From contig NC_009792.1 in assembly GCF_000018045.1 (NCBI RefSeq), positions 4,216,001-4,280,000 of the forward strand: DNA of 64,000 bases. Direction: 5' to 3'. How positions within the stretch are numbered: position 1 is the first letter of the stretch; each line of letters begins with the position of its first letter. Source of the stretch: Citrobacter koseri ATCC BAA-895 (GTDB taxonomy: Bacteria; Pseudomonadota; Gammaproteobacteria; Enterobacterales; Enterobacteriaceae). The position numbers were made by a program, and so were the translations under genes. Below, one piece after another: positions 7,907 through 16,343 of this stretch. The notes under the pieces were generated by a model. The model was given only the letters and a program-made list of their open reading frames with translations, made no database searches and was not told the origin of the DNA.

Positions 7907-9250
7907 ATGACGACGATTCTCAAGCATCTTCCGGTAGGTCAACGTATTGGTATCGCTTTTTCCGGCGGCCTGGACACCAGTGCTGCACTGCTGTGGATGC
8001 GACAAAAAGGCGCTGTCCCTTATGCATATACTGCGAATCTGGGCCAGCCAGATGAGGATGACTATGACGCCATTCCTCGTCGCGCAATGGAATACGGCGC
8101 AGAGAACGCTCGCCTGATTGATTGCCGTAAACAGCTGGTTGCCGAAGGGATCGCCGCGATTCAGTGCGGTGCTTTCCATAACACCACCGGCGGACTGACC
8201 TATTTCAACACCACGCCGCTGGGCCGCGCCGTTACCGGCACGATGCTGGTCGCTGCGATGAAGGAAGATGGTGTTAACATCTGGGGCGACGGCAGTACCT
8301 ATAAAGGAAACGACATCGAGCGTTTCTACCGTTACGGCCTGTTGACCAACGCGGAGCTACAGATTTACAAACCGTGGCTGGATACCGACTTTATTGATGA
8401 GCTGGGCGGTCGTCATGAGATGTCCGAGTTTATGATTGCCTGCGGTTTCGACTACAAGATGTCCGTCGAAAAAGCCTATTCCACTGATTCCAACATGCTC
8501 GGCGCGACCCATGAAGCCAAAGATCTGGAATTCCTGAACTCCAGCGTCAAGATCGTCAATCCAATCATGGGCGTCAAGTTCTGGGATGAAAACGTGAAAA
8601 TCCCGGCGGAAGAAGTTACCGTGCGCTTTGAACAGGGGCATCCTGTCGCGCTAAACGGTAAGACCTTCAGCGATGATGTTGAACTGATGCTGGAAGCTAA
8701 CCGTATCGGCGGCCGCCACGGTCTGGGCATGAGCGATCAGATTGAGAACCGTATCATTGAAGCGAAGAGCCGGGGTATCTATGAAGCGCCGGGGATGGCG
8801 CTGCTGCATATTGCCTACGAGCGTCTGCTGACCGGCATCCACAACGAAGACACTATCGAGCAGTATCATGCGCATGGCCGTCAGTTAGGCCGCCTGCTGT
8901 ATCAGGGCCGCTGGTTTGACTCCCAGGCGCTGATGCTGCGTGACGGTCTGCAACGTTGGGTGGCCAGCCAGATTACCGGTGAAGTCACGCTGGAGCTGCG
9001 TCGTGGTAACGACTACTCGATCCTGAATACCGTCTCTGACAATCTGACCTACAAACCAGAGCGTCTGACGATGGAAAAAGGAGACTCCGTGTTCTCGCCG
9101 GATGACCGTATCGGTCAGTTGACGATGCGCAACCTGGATATCACCGATACGCGTGAAAAACTGTTTGGTTATGCGCAGTCAGGCCTGCTTTCCGCCTCTT
9201 CCGCGACAGGTTTGCCGCAGGTTGAAAATCTGGAAAACAAAGGCAAGTAA
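7907..9250 (+). CDS. argG: Argininosuccinate synthase
   Basis: A 447-residue enzyme joining citrulline and aspartate with ATP cleavage to AMP and PPi, the penultimate step of arginine synthesis. The ATP-pyrophosphatase P-loop IAFSGGLDTSAAL is near the N-terminus, and motifs such as KGNDIERF follow. The length and sequence are of the longer type 2 enzyme found in E. coli. It is a single-gene unit with ArgR operators upstream and an intrinsic terminator downstream; the ArgR gene itself begins at 63661. Confidence 0.98.
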   Translation: MTTILKHLPVGQRIGIAFSGGLDTSAALLWMRQKGAVPYAYTANLGQPDEDDYDAIPRRAMEYGAENARLIDCRKQLVAEGIAAIQCGAFHNTTGGLTYFNTTPLGRAVTGTMLVAAMKEDGVNIWGDGSTYKGNDIERFYRYGLLTNAELQIYKPWLDTDFIDELGGRHEMSEFMIACGFDYKMSVEKAYSTDSNMLGATHEAKDLEFLNSSVKIVNPIMGVKFWDENVKIPAEEVTVRFEQGHPVALNGKTFSDDVELMLEANRIGGRHGLGMSDQIENRIIEAKSRGIYEAPGMALLHIAYERLLTGIHNEDTIEQYHAHGRQLGRLLYQGRWFDSQALMLRDGLQRWVASQITGEVTLELRRGNDYSILNTVSDNLTYKPERLTMEKGDSVFSPDDRIGQLTMRNLDITDTREKLFGYAQSGLLSASSATGLPQVENLENKGK

Positions 9251-9267
9251 GTTAACGGACAACGATT

Positions 9268-9293
9268 AAAGGCCGCGTAAGCGGCCTTTTTTG
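9268..9293 (+). terminator. argG terminator
   Basis: AAAGGCCGC-GTAA-GCGGCC followed by TTTTTT, 18 bp after the stop codon. Confidence 0.9.
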
Positions 9294-9301
9294 TGGGCGG
9301 T

Positions 9302-9380
9302 GTAGGCCTGATAAACGAAGTGCCATCAGGCACATTACGTAACATGTCGGATGGCGGCGTAAACGCCTTATCCAACCGAC
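9302..9380. repeat. BIME: two REP units in opposite orientation
   Basis: GTAGGCCTGATAAACGAAG pairs with TGCCATCAGGCA, followed by TGTCGGATGGCGGCGTAAAC and GCCTTATCC. It lies between the convergent ends of argG and leuU. Confidence 0.75.
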
Positions 9381-9416
9381 AAAAACAAAGTCTATAACCC
9401 CCGCGGAATGCAGACG

Positions 9417-9441
9417 AAAAAAAAGACGCTTTTCAGCGTCT
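9417..9441 (-). terminator. secG-leuU terminator
   Basis: On the minus strand GACGCT-GAAA-AGCGTC is followed by a run of eight T, just after the leuU 3' end. Confidence 0.9.
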
Positions 9442-9455
9442 TTCTTTCGGAATAT

Positions 9456-9542
9456 TGGTACCGAGGACGGGACTTGAACCCGTAAGCCCTATTGGGCACT
9501 ACCACCTCAAGGTAGCGTGTCTACCAATTCCACCACCTCGGC
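9456..9542 (-). tRNA. leuU: tRNA-Leu (GAG)
   Basis: An 87-nt class II tRNA gene reading GCCGAGGTGGTGGAATTGGT at the 5' end, anticodon GAG in CTACCTTGAGGTGGTAG, a long variable arm (TGCCCAATAGGGCT) and encoded CCA. It reads CUC/CUU leucine codons. It lies 9 bp after secG and is probably cotranscribed with it. Confidence 0.97.
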
Positions 9543-9551
9543 ACGGAAATC

Positions 9552-9884
9552 TTAGTGTGGGATATCGCTGCTCGGCTGTGCCGGTGCAACTGGCTGAGTC
9601 TGCTCGGTTTTTGCCGGAGCGCTCAGATTTTCCCACTCACTTCCTTTATTGGTCTTGTTGCTGTTGATATTGCCCAGCGCCAGACTGATGATGAAGAACA
9701 GCGTTGCCAGCACAGCCGTCATACGGGTCATGAAGTTACCAGAACCACTTGAACCAAACAGCGTAGCGGAAGCGCCTGCTCCAAAGGAGGCTCCCATATC
9801 AGCGCCTTTACCTTGCTGTAGCATGATCAAGCCTACCAGGCCAATTGCCACAATAAGGAAAACTACCAAAAGAGCTTCGTACAT
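9552..9884 (-). CDS. secG: Protein-export membrane protein SecG
   Basis: A 110-residue inner-membrane subunit of the SecYEG translocon that improves SecA-driven preprotein translocation. Two membrane segments are visible, ALLVVFLIVAIGLVGLIML and MTAVLATLFFIISLALG, joined by the conserved GADMGASFGAGAS loop; the tail is rich in Pro/Ala/Gln. The start at 9884 (MYEALL) matches the family; an upstream in-frame ATG would add 16 unrelated residues. Confidence 0.97.
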   Translation of the reverse strand: MYEALLVVFLIVAIGLVGLIMLQQGKGADMGASFGAGASATLFGSSGSGNFMTRMTAVLATLFFIISLALGNINSNKTNKGSEWENLSAPAKTEQTQPVAPAQPSSDIPH

Positions 9885-10067
9885 AATCAACCTGTTCCTT
9901 GCGGAGTTGCCGCATACCAATGCTTCAACCAATAAAGCGGGATAATTTACTGTTTCCCACTGAAGCGGGTGTGAATACTAACCAAAGCGAATGACCTTCG
10001 CAAGGGCAATTTTAGTGCATTGTATCAACTGCGGAAAAAAACAGCAAAAAGGTCTTTTTCCTGCAAC

Positions 10068-10094
10068 AAAAAGGCAGCAAACGCCGCCTTTTTA
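10068..10094 (-). terminator. glmM terminator
   Basis: On the minus strand AAAAAGGCGGC-GTTT-GCTGCCTTTTT forms a stem with a T-run, shortly after the glmM stop. Confidence 0.85.
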
Positions 10095-10111
10095 GTCACT
10101 TATCACCAGGA

Positions 10112-11449
10112 TTAAACCGCTTTTACGGCATCCGCAATACGATGAGCAAACTCAGTAACCTGTGCTTCATCCTCGCCTTCTACCATTACGCGAATTAACG
10201 GTTCAGTACCGGACTTACGCAGCAGCACGCGACCACGATTTCCCAGCGCCGCTTCGACTTCCGCCGTCACCGCCTTAACGTTGTCATTCTCCAGCGGATC
10301 GCCGCTACCGGCTGCATAACGTACGTTAACCAGAATCTGCGGGAACATTTTCATGCCGCTGCACAAATCGTGCAGACTCATGTGGTTACGCACCATCGCC
10401 GCCAGAACCTGTAGCCCCGCGACAATACCGTCACCGGTGGTGGTTTTATCCAGCAGAATAACGTGACCGGAGTTTTCCGCCCCAATACGCCAGCCTTTTT
10501 CTTGCAGTTTTTCCAGCACGTAGCGGTCGCCGACTTTAGCACGCGCGAACGGAATGCCCAGCTGTTTCAACGCCAGCTCCAGGCCCATGTTGCTCATCAG
10601 CGTACCGACTGCGCCACCGCGCAGTTGACCCTGACGCAAACCTTCGCGGGCGATGATATACATGATCTGATCGCCATCGACTTTATTCCCTTCATGGTCA
10701 ACCATGATCACGCGATCGCCGTCGCCGTCCAGCGCGATCCCTAAATCGGCTTTCTCCGCGATCACGCGCGCCTGTAGCGCACGCACATCCGTAGCGCCGA
10801 CTTCTTCATTAATATTGACGCCGTTCGGCTCACAGCCAATCGCAATGACATTCGCACCCAGTTCACGCAGGACGTTCGGTGCAATGTGATAGGTCGCGCC
10901 GTTGGCGCAATCCACAACAATCTTCAGCTCATTCAGGCTCAGTTCGTTCGGGAACGTACCTTTGCAGAACTCAATGTAGCGCCCCGCAGCATCCACAATA
11001 CGGCTGGCTTTACCCAGCTCTGAGGAATCCACGCAGGTGATCTCTTTTTCCATCTCAGCTTCAATAGCCTCTTCAACTTCATCAGGCAGTTTGGTGCCGT
11101 CAATGGAGAAGAATTTAATCCCGTTGTCATAAAACGGGTTATGCGAAGCGGAGATAACGATCCCGGCCTCTGCACGGAAGGTTCGGGTCAGGTAAGCCAC
11201 CGCAGGCGTCGGCATCGGGCCGGTAAAAGAGGCAGACAATCCCGCCGCCGCCAGACCGGCTTCCAGCGCAGACTCCAGCATATAGCCAGAAATACGCGTG
11301 TCTTTACCGATAATGATTTTACGTGAACCATGACGCGCCAGCACTTTCCCTGCGGCCCAGCCCAGCTTAAGCACAAAGTCAGGAGTAATGGGCGCATCGC
11401 CTACACGACCACGGATCCCATCGGTGCCAAAATATTTACGATTACTCAT
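10112..11449 (-). CDS. glmM: Phosphoglucosamine mutase
   Basis: A 445-residue alpha-D-phosphohexomutase that converts glucosamine-6-phosphate to glucosamine-1-phosphate for UDP-GlcNAc synthesis, and thus peptidoglycan and LPS. The phosphoserine motif SASHNP puts the catalytic Ser at residue 102; the metal loop DGDGDR and sugar-binding GTEPLIRVM near the C-terminus are intact. It overlaps the end of folP by 8 bp, suggesting coupled translation. Confidence 0.98.
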   Translation of the reverse strand: MSNRKYFGTDGIRGRVGDAPITPDFVLKLGWAAGKVLARHGSRKIIIGKDTRISGYMLESALEAGLAAAGLSASFTGPMPTPAVAYLTRTFRAEAGIVISASHNPFYDNGIKFFSIDGTKLPDEVEEAIEAEMEKEITCVDSSELGKASRIVDAAGRYIEFCKGTFPNELSLNELKIVVDCANGATYHIAPNVLRELGANVIAIGCEPNGVNINEEVGATDVRALQARVIAEKADLGIALDGDGDRVIMVDHEGNKVDGDQIMYIIAREGLRQGQLRGGAVGTLMSNMGLELALKQLGIPFARAKVGDRYVLEKLQEKGWRIGAENSGHVILLDKTTTGDGIVAGLQVLAAMVRNHMSLHDLCSGMKMFPQILVNVRYAAGSGDPLENDNVKAVTAEVEAALGNRGRVLLRKSGTEPLIRVMVEGEDEAQVTEFAHRIADAVKAV

Positions 11450-12290
11450 AGCGTTTATTTTCCTTTGCAGACAGGGTGGCTTCTACCACACGCATCGCTT
11501 CTACGGTTTCTTTAACGTCATGGACACGAATGATATGCGCCCCCTGCATTGCGGCGATAACCGCACACGCCAGGCTCCCGCTCAAACGATCGGAGGGCCC
11601 GACGTTGAGCAACTGACCAATCATCGATTTACGTGACATTCCCACCAGCAGCGGCAGGTTAAAATGATGAAACTCCGCCAGACGTGCCAGTAACGTATAG
11701 TTATGGGAGAGATTTTTACCGAAACCGAATCCCGGGTCGAGCAACAATTTCTCTTTTACGATGCCAGCCCTTTCACAGCGTGCTATTTGGTCAATAAAGT
11801 AGCGATTGACCTCCGCAAAAACGTCTTCGTACTTTGGCGCTTCCTGCATTGTTTTAGGCTGCCCTTGCATATGCATCAGGCAGACCGGTAAACCAGTCTC
11901 AGCCGCCGCCTCAAGCGCGCCCGGTTCAGAGAGGGAGCGAATGTCGTTGATGATGTGAGCGCCCACTCTTGCCGATTCCCGAATCACCTCCGGTTTTGAG
12001 GTATCCACTGAAATCCATACCTCAAAACGCTGGGCGATGGACTCAACTACCGGGATCACGCGTTCCAGTTCTTCTTCAACGCTGACATCCGCCGCGCCAG
12101 GTCGCGTTGATTCGCCGCCGACATCAATAATCGTCGCTCCGGCGTTAATCATCAGATTAGCGTGCTTCACCGCCTCCACCAGCGTATTGTGCGTCCCGCC
12201 ATCGGAGAAAGAATCCGGCGTGACGTTCAGGATGCCCATTACGTGTGGGTGAGAGAGATCCAGCGTGGAGCCCTGGGCGAAGAGTTTCAT
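11442..12290 (-). CDS. folP: Dihydropteroate synthase
   Basis: A 282-residue TIM-barrel enzyme that condenses p-aminobenzoate with hydroxymethyl-dihydropterin pyrophosphate in folate synthesis; the sulfonamide target. Signature segments MGILNVTPDSFSDGG, GESTRPGA and DPGFGFGK are present. It lies between ftsH and glmM in the order conserved in enterobacteria; a terminator-like hairpin separates it from ftsH. Confidence 0.98.
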   Translation of the reverse strand: MKLFAQGSTLDLSHPHVMGILNVTPDSFSDGGTHNTLVEAVKHANLMINAGATIIDVGGESTRPGAADVSVEEELERVIPVVESIAQRFEVWISVDTSKPEVIRESARVGAHIINDIRSLSEPGALEAAAETGLPVCLMHMQGQPKTMQEAPKYEDVFAEVNRYFIDQIARCERAGIVKEKLLLDPGFGFGKNLSHNYTLLARLAEFHHFNLPLLVGMSRKSMIGQLLNVGPSDRLSGSLACAVIAAMQGAHIIRVHDVKETVEAMRVVEATLSAKENKRYE

Positions 12291-12320
12291 AGCTAATCCT
12301 TCTGATGTTATTTCAAATAT

Positions 12321-12350
12321 AAAAAACCCCGGAGCAAGCCCCAGGGTTTC
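12321..12350 (-). terminator. ftsH terminator
   Basis: On the minus strand AACCCTGG-GGCTTGCT-CCGGGGTT runs into TTTTTT, located between ftsH and folP. Confidence 0.75.
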
Positions 12351-12380
12351 GGTGAAGCAGAGTCATCAATAACAGATAAC

Positions 12381-14315
12381 TTATTTGTCGCCTAACTGCT
12401 CTGACATGGTGTTGCCTGGGTTCGGCGTACGCGGTTCATCAACCGGGCGCGGCGCACGAGGCGTGCCATTGTTGTCAGAGTTGTTGGTGCCGTTCGGATC
12501 TTCCCAGCCAGCCGGCGGGCGAACTTCGCGGCGCGCCATCAGGTCATCAATCTGCGGCGCATCGATGGTCTCATACTTCATGAGCGCATCTTTCATTGCA
12601 TGCAGGATGTCCATATTGTCATTCAGGATCTGACGAGCACGATTGTAGTTACGTTCAATCAGCGCTTTCACTTCCTGGTCGATGATACGCGCGGTTTCAT
12701 CAGACATGTGTTTGGCTTTCGCAACGCTACGCCCCAGGAACACTTCACCCTCTTCCTCTGCATACAGCAGCGGACCGAGCTTATCGGAGAAGCCCCACTG
12801 GGTGACCATGTTACGCGCCAGGTTAGTCGCGACTTTAATGTCGTTCGACGCACCGGTAGAAACATGCTCTACGCCATAGATGATCTCTTCCGCCAGACGA
12901 CCGCCGTACAACGTGGAGATCTGGCTTTCCAGTTTCTGACGGCTGGCGCTAATCGCGTCGCCTTCAGGCAGGAAGAAGGTCACACCCAGCGCACGACCGC
13001 GCGGAATAATCGTCACTTTATGCACCGGATCGTGCTCTGGAACAAGGCGACCAATAATCGCATGGCCTGCTTCGTGGTAAGCGGTAGATTCTTTCTGCGC
13101 TTCCGTCATCACCATGGAGCGGCGTTCCGCACCCATCATGATTTTGTCTTTCGCTTTCTCGAACTCAACCATGGATACCACACGCTTGTTGCCACGGGCA
13201 GCAAACAGTGCCGCTTCGTTCACAAGGTTCGCCAGATCGGCGCCAGAGAAGCCTGGCGTGCCGCGTGCGATGATTGCCGCATCGATATCCGGCGCCAGCG
13301 GTACGCGACGCATATGCACTTTCAGGATCTGCTCACGACCACGCACGTCTGGCAGACCTACCACGACCTGACGGTCGAAACGGCCAGGACGCAGCAGCGC
13401 AGGGTCAAGTACGTCTGGACGGTTAGTCGCCGCGATAACGATGATACCTTCGTTACCTTCAAAGCCGTCCATCTCAACCAGCATCTGGTTCAATGTCTGT
13501 TCACGTTCATCATGACCGCCGCCCAGACCCGCGCCACGCTGGCGGCCTACGGCGTCGATTTCATCGATGAAGATAATGCACGGCGCCGCTTTCTTAGCCT
13601 GTTCGAACATGTCACGCACACGAGATGCGCCAACACCGACGAACATTTCGACAAAGTCAGAACCGGAAATCGTAAAGAACGGGACTTTCGCTTCGCCTGC
13701 GATAGCTTTCGCCAGCAGGGTTTTACCCGTACCCGGAGGACCGACCATCAGGACGCCTTTCGGGATTTTACCGCCCAGCTTCTGGAAGCGGCTTGGTTCA
13801 CGCAGATACTCGACCAGCTCAGCCACTTCTTCTTTCGCTTCGTCACAACCTGCGACATCGGCAAAAGTGGTTTTGATCTGATCTTCCGTCAGCATGCGCG
13901 CTTTACTCTTACCGAACGACATGGCGCCTTTGCCACCGCCGCCCTGCATCTGACGCATGAAGAAGATCCAGACGCCGATCAGCAACAGCATCGGGAACCA
14001 GGAAATAAAGATTGAAGCCAGCAGGCTCGGCTCTTCAGGTGGTTCGCCAACAACCTTGACGTTTTTGGTCAGCAGGTTATCAAGCAGCTTCGGATCGTTA
14101 ACCGGAATGTAGGTCGTGTAACGGTTACTATCTTTCTTGGTAACGTTGATCTCACGTCCGTTGATACGCGCTTCACGAACCTGGTCCTGGTTGACCTCTT
14201 GCAGGAAGGTAGAGTAATCCACCTTACGGCCATTAGACTCGCTGGGCCCAAAGCTCTGGAATACTGACATCAGCACAACGGCAATGACCAGCCAGAGTAT
14301 TAGGTTTTTCGCCAT
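12381..14315 (-). CDS. ftsH: ATP-dependent zinc metalloprotease FtsH
   Basis: A membrane-anchored AAA+ protease of 644 residues that degrades LpxC, sigma-32 and unassembled membrane proteins. Two N-terminal membrane segments (NLILWLVIAVVLMSVF; ASIFISWFPMLLLIGVWIFF) flank a periplasmic domain. They are followed by Walker A GPPGTGKT, Walker B IIFIDEIDAV, the second region of homology and the zinc site HEAGH at residues 414-418. ATG at 14315 gives the usual length; an in-frame TTG at 14324 has the better ribosome-binding site (AAGAGG, 8 bp upstream) and would add three residues. Follows rlmE. Confidence 0.97.
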   Translation of the reverse strand: MAKNLILWLVIAVVLMSVFQSFGPSESNGRKVDYSTFLQEVNQDQVREARINGREINVTKKDSNRYTTYIPVNDPKLLDNLLTKNVKVVGEPPEEPSLLASIFISWFPMLLLIGVWIFFMRQMQGGGGKGAMSFGKSKARMLTEDQIKTTFADVAGCDEAKEEVAELVEYLREPSRFQKLGGKIPKGVLMVGPPGTGKTLLAKAIAGEAKVPFFTISGSDFVEMFVGVGASRVRDMFEQAKKAAPCIIFIDEIDAVGRQRGAGLGGGHDEREQTLNQMLVEMDGFEGNEGIIVIAATNRPDVLDPALLRPGRFDRQVVVGLPDVRGREQILKVHMRRVPLAPDIDAAIIARGTPGFSGADLANLVNEAALFAARGNKRVVSMVEFEKAKDKIMMGAERRSMVMTEAQKESTAYHEAGHAIIGRLVPEHDPVHKVTIIPRGRALGVTFFLPEGDAISASRQKLESQISTLYGGRLAEEIIYGVEHVSTGASNDIKVATNLARNMVTQWGFSDKLGPLLYAEEEGEVFLGRSVAKAKHMSDETARIIDQEVKALIERNYNRARQILNDNMDILHAMKDALMKYETIDAPQIDDLMARREVRPPAGWEDPNGTNNSDNNGTPRAPRPVDEPRTPNPGNTMSEQLGDK

Positions 14316-14414
14316 GTCACTCAAGGGATTAACCTCTTATTACAACTGTGTTAAAAACAGCGTCAGGATACTCTATATCCAGCTTCTTTCAAACTTTCGT
14401 CTGAAATCCCCCGG

Positions 14415-15044
14415 TTATGGTTTTCGCCCGGTCGCTACAATATACACTTCGCGTGAACGCGCACGCGAAGAGTCCGGCTTACGAACTTTAACCTTCGTAA
14501 ACAGGGAGCGAATTTCCCTTAGGTACTCATCGAAACCTTCGCCCTGGAACACCTTCACTACAAAACTTCCACCTGGCGCCAGCACATCACGACACATTTC
14601 TAACGCCAGTTCCACCAGATACATGGCGCGGGGGATATCCACCGCCGGTGTTCCGCTCATGTTTGGTGCCATATCTGACATGACAACTTGTACTTTACTG
14701 TCACCCACGCGTTCCAGCAGCGCTTTCATAACAAGTTCATCACGAAAATCGCCCTGAAGAAAGTCCACACCAACGATAGGATCCATAGGTAAAAGATCGC
14801 AAGCGATGATACGGCCTTTGCCGCCAATCTGCGTGACCACATACTGTGACCAGCCTCCCGGCGCAGCACCGAGGTCGACAACCGTCATCCCCGGCTTAAA
14901 AAGTTTGTCACTTTGCTGTATTTCATCAAGTTTAAACCAGGCACGGGAACGTAACCCCTTTTTCTGCGCCTGTTGAACATATTTATCGCTAAAGTGTTCC
15001 TGAAGCCAGCGACTCGAGCTGGCAGAACGCTTTTTACCTGTCAT
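14415..15044 (-). CDS. rlmE: 23S rRNA 2'-O-methyltransferase (U2552)
   Basis: A 209-residue SAM-dependent methyltransferase, also called RrmJ/FtsJ, that methylates the 2'-O of U2552 in the 23S A-loop late in 50S assembly. The SAM motif [15 protein letters not shown] and the [11 protein letters not shown] segment carrying the catalytic Asp are present, with the K-D-K-E tetrad context intact. It is a heat-shock gene upstream of ftsH in E. coli. The divergent neighbour is yhbY. Confidence 0.97.
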
Positions 15045-15170
15045 TTAACTTTCCCATCGGGGCAATTCATCGTTACCCGTAGCGTAAATTTTTACGCGCT
15101 CATTTGGTGATATATGGGAGATGGCGGTAGAATGACCCGTTTTCAATCCCAACGTAAGCAAAAATATACG

Positions 15171-15464
15171 ATGAATCTGAGTACTAAACAAAAACAGCAC
15201 CTGAAAGGTCTGGCACATCCGCTCAAGCCGGTAGTTATGCTTGGCAACAATGGTTTGACCGAAGGGGTACTGGCCGAGATTGAACAAGCGTTAGAGCACC
15301 ATGAACTTATCAAGGTGAAGATCGCCTCGGAAGATCGCGAAACCAAAACCTTGATCGTGGAAGCTATCGTACGCGAAACCGGCGCCTGTAACGTACAGGT
15401 CATCGGTAAAACGCTGGTACTTTATCGCCCAACTAAAGAACGTAAAATCTCGCTGCCACGCTAA
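15171..15464 (+). CDS. yhbY: Ribosome assembly RNA-binding protein YhbY (CRM domain)
   Basis: A 97-residue single CRM-domain protein that associates with pre-50S particles. MNLSTKQKQHLKGLAHPLKP and the GNNGLTEGVLAEIEQAL loop match the family. The start at 15171 gives the family length; an upstream in-frame ATG at 15114 would add 19 unrelated residues. It is transcribed away from rlmE and converges on greA across a shared terminator. Confidence 0.95.
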   Translation: MNLSTKQKQHLKGLAHPLKPVVMLGNNGLTEGVLAEIEQALEHHELIKVKIASEDRETKTLIVEAIVRETGACNVQVIGKTLVLYRPTKERKISLPR

Positions 15465-15551
15465 GAATATCCTAAAATCGAACACAAAATCTGTGTAAAA
15501 CGAGGGGTTTTCCGCAAGCAGGAGAGCAAAATGCCACGCTCTCTTCGTTGA

Positions 15552-15577
15552 TAAAAGGCCGCATAGCGGCCTTTTTC
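15552..15577. terminator. Bidirectional terminator between yhbY and greA
   Basis: AAAAGGCCGC-ATA-GCGGCCTTTTT has T-runs on both strands and lies between convergent genes. Confidence 0.88.
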
Positions 15578-15619
15578 CTTTCTTTACAATACATCAACAT
15601 CTTGAGTATTGGGTAATTC

Positions 15620-16096
15620 TTACAGGTATTCCACCTTAATCACTTCGTATTCCACTTCGCCGCCAGGCGTTTTGATGGTCACGACGTCATCCTGCTCTTT
15701 GCCAACCAGGCCGCGCGCGATAGGTGAATTCACGGAAATCAGGTTCTGTTTAAAATCCGCTTCGTCATCGCCGACAATACGCCAGGTCTGCTCTTCATCG
15801 TTATCGAGATTCAGAACAGTTACCGTTGCGCCGAAAACAACACGTCCGTTGTTCGGCATCTTCGTCACGTCGATCACCTGCGCATTCGACAGCTTCGCCT
15901 CGATATCCTTGATACGTCCTTCGCAGAAACCCTGCTGTTCACGCGCAGCGTGATACTCGGCGTTCTCTTTCAGGTCGCCATGCTCACGCGCTTCCGCGAT
16001 AGCGGCGATGATTTCAGGACGGCGCACAGATTTCAGAAAATCCAGCTCTTCGCGCAGTTTTTCGGCACCACGTAAAGTCATCGGAATAGCTTGCAT
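15620..16096 (-). CDS. greA: Transcription elongation factor GreA
   Basis: A 158-residue transcript-cleavage factor that enters the RNA polymerase secondary channel and rescues backtracked complexes. The N-terminal coiled coil (MTLRGAEKLREELDFLKS to AEYHAAREQQGF) carries the acidic tip, followed by the FKBP-like C-terminal domain ending VEYEVIKVEYL. In E. coli its leader encodes the GraL small RNA array; a matching attenuator is visible upstream. Confidence 0.98.
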   Translation of the reverse strand: MQAIPMTLRGAEKLREELDFLKSVRRPEIIAAIAEAREHGDLKENAEYHAAREQQGFCEGRIKDIEAKLSNAQVIDVTKMPNNGRVVFGATVTVLNLDNDEEQTWRIVGDDEADFKQNLISVNSPIARGLVGKEQDDVVTIKTPGGEVEYEVIKVEYL

Positions 16097-16189
16097 TTGT
16101 TATACCTCTTGAACATTCCTGTAGGGGGTGATTGACCCCACCTCGGCTGCTAAGCCTGCTCCGGTATGCGTTCTACCAAAGCCAGAAGC

Positions 16190-16260
16190 AAAAAAATACC
16201 GACCCGGGTACAAAGCCCCAGGTCAGCTACAATTCTCAATTTGATACGTATTTTACCCTG
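16190..16260 (-). ncRNA. graL: GraL-type leader RNA of greA
   Basis: In the greA leader the minus strand forms GACCTGGG-GCTTTGTA-CCCGGGTC followed by GGTATTTTTTT, a strong attenuator about 95 bp before greA. In E. coli, short GraL RNAs end at the corresponding site. The 5' end here is approximate; the 3' end is set by the T-run at 16190-16196. Confidence 0.55.
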
Positions 16261-16343
16261 GAGTTCCCTATGGGTCATCGTTTACTTTCCAGGGCATTGC
16301 GCCGTAGTATGACGGCTTGTTTCCAGGTTGTTAGCGCGAGATT

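Noticed and set aside
12600..14015. 471-codon open frame on the plus strand opposite ftsH
   Set aside because: Antisense shadow; FtsH reading on the minus strand is complete and conserved.
15105..15150. Heat-shock (sigma-32) promoter for rlmE
   Set aside because: A CCCATATAT -10-like sequence and a TTGAAA are visible on the minus strand, but the spacing (about 22 bp) is too long; not annotated.
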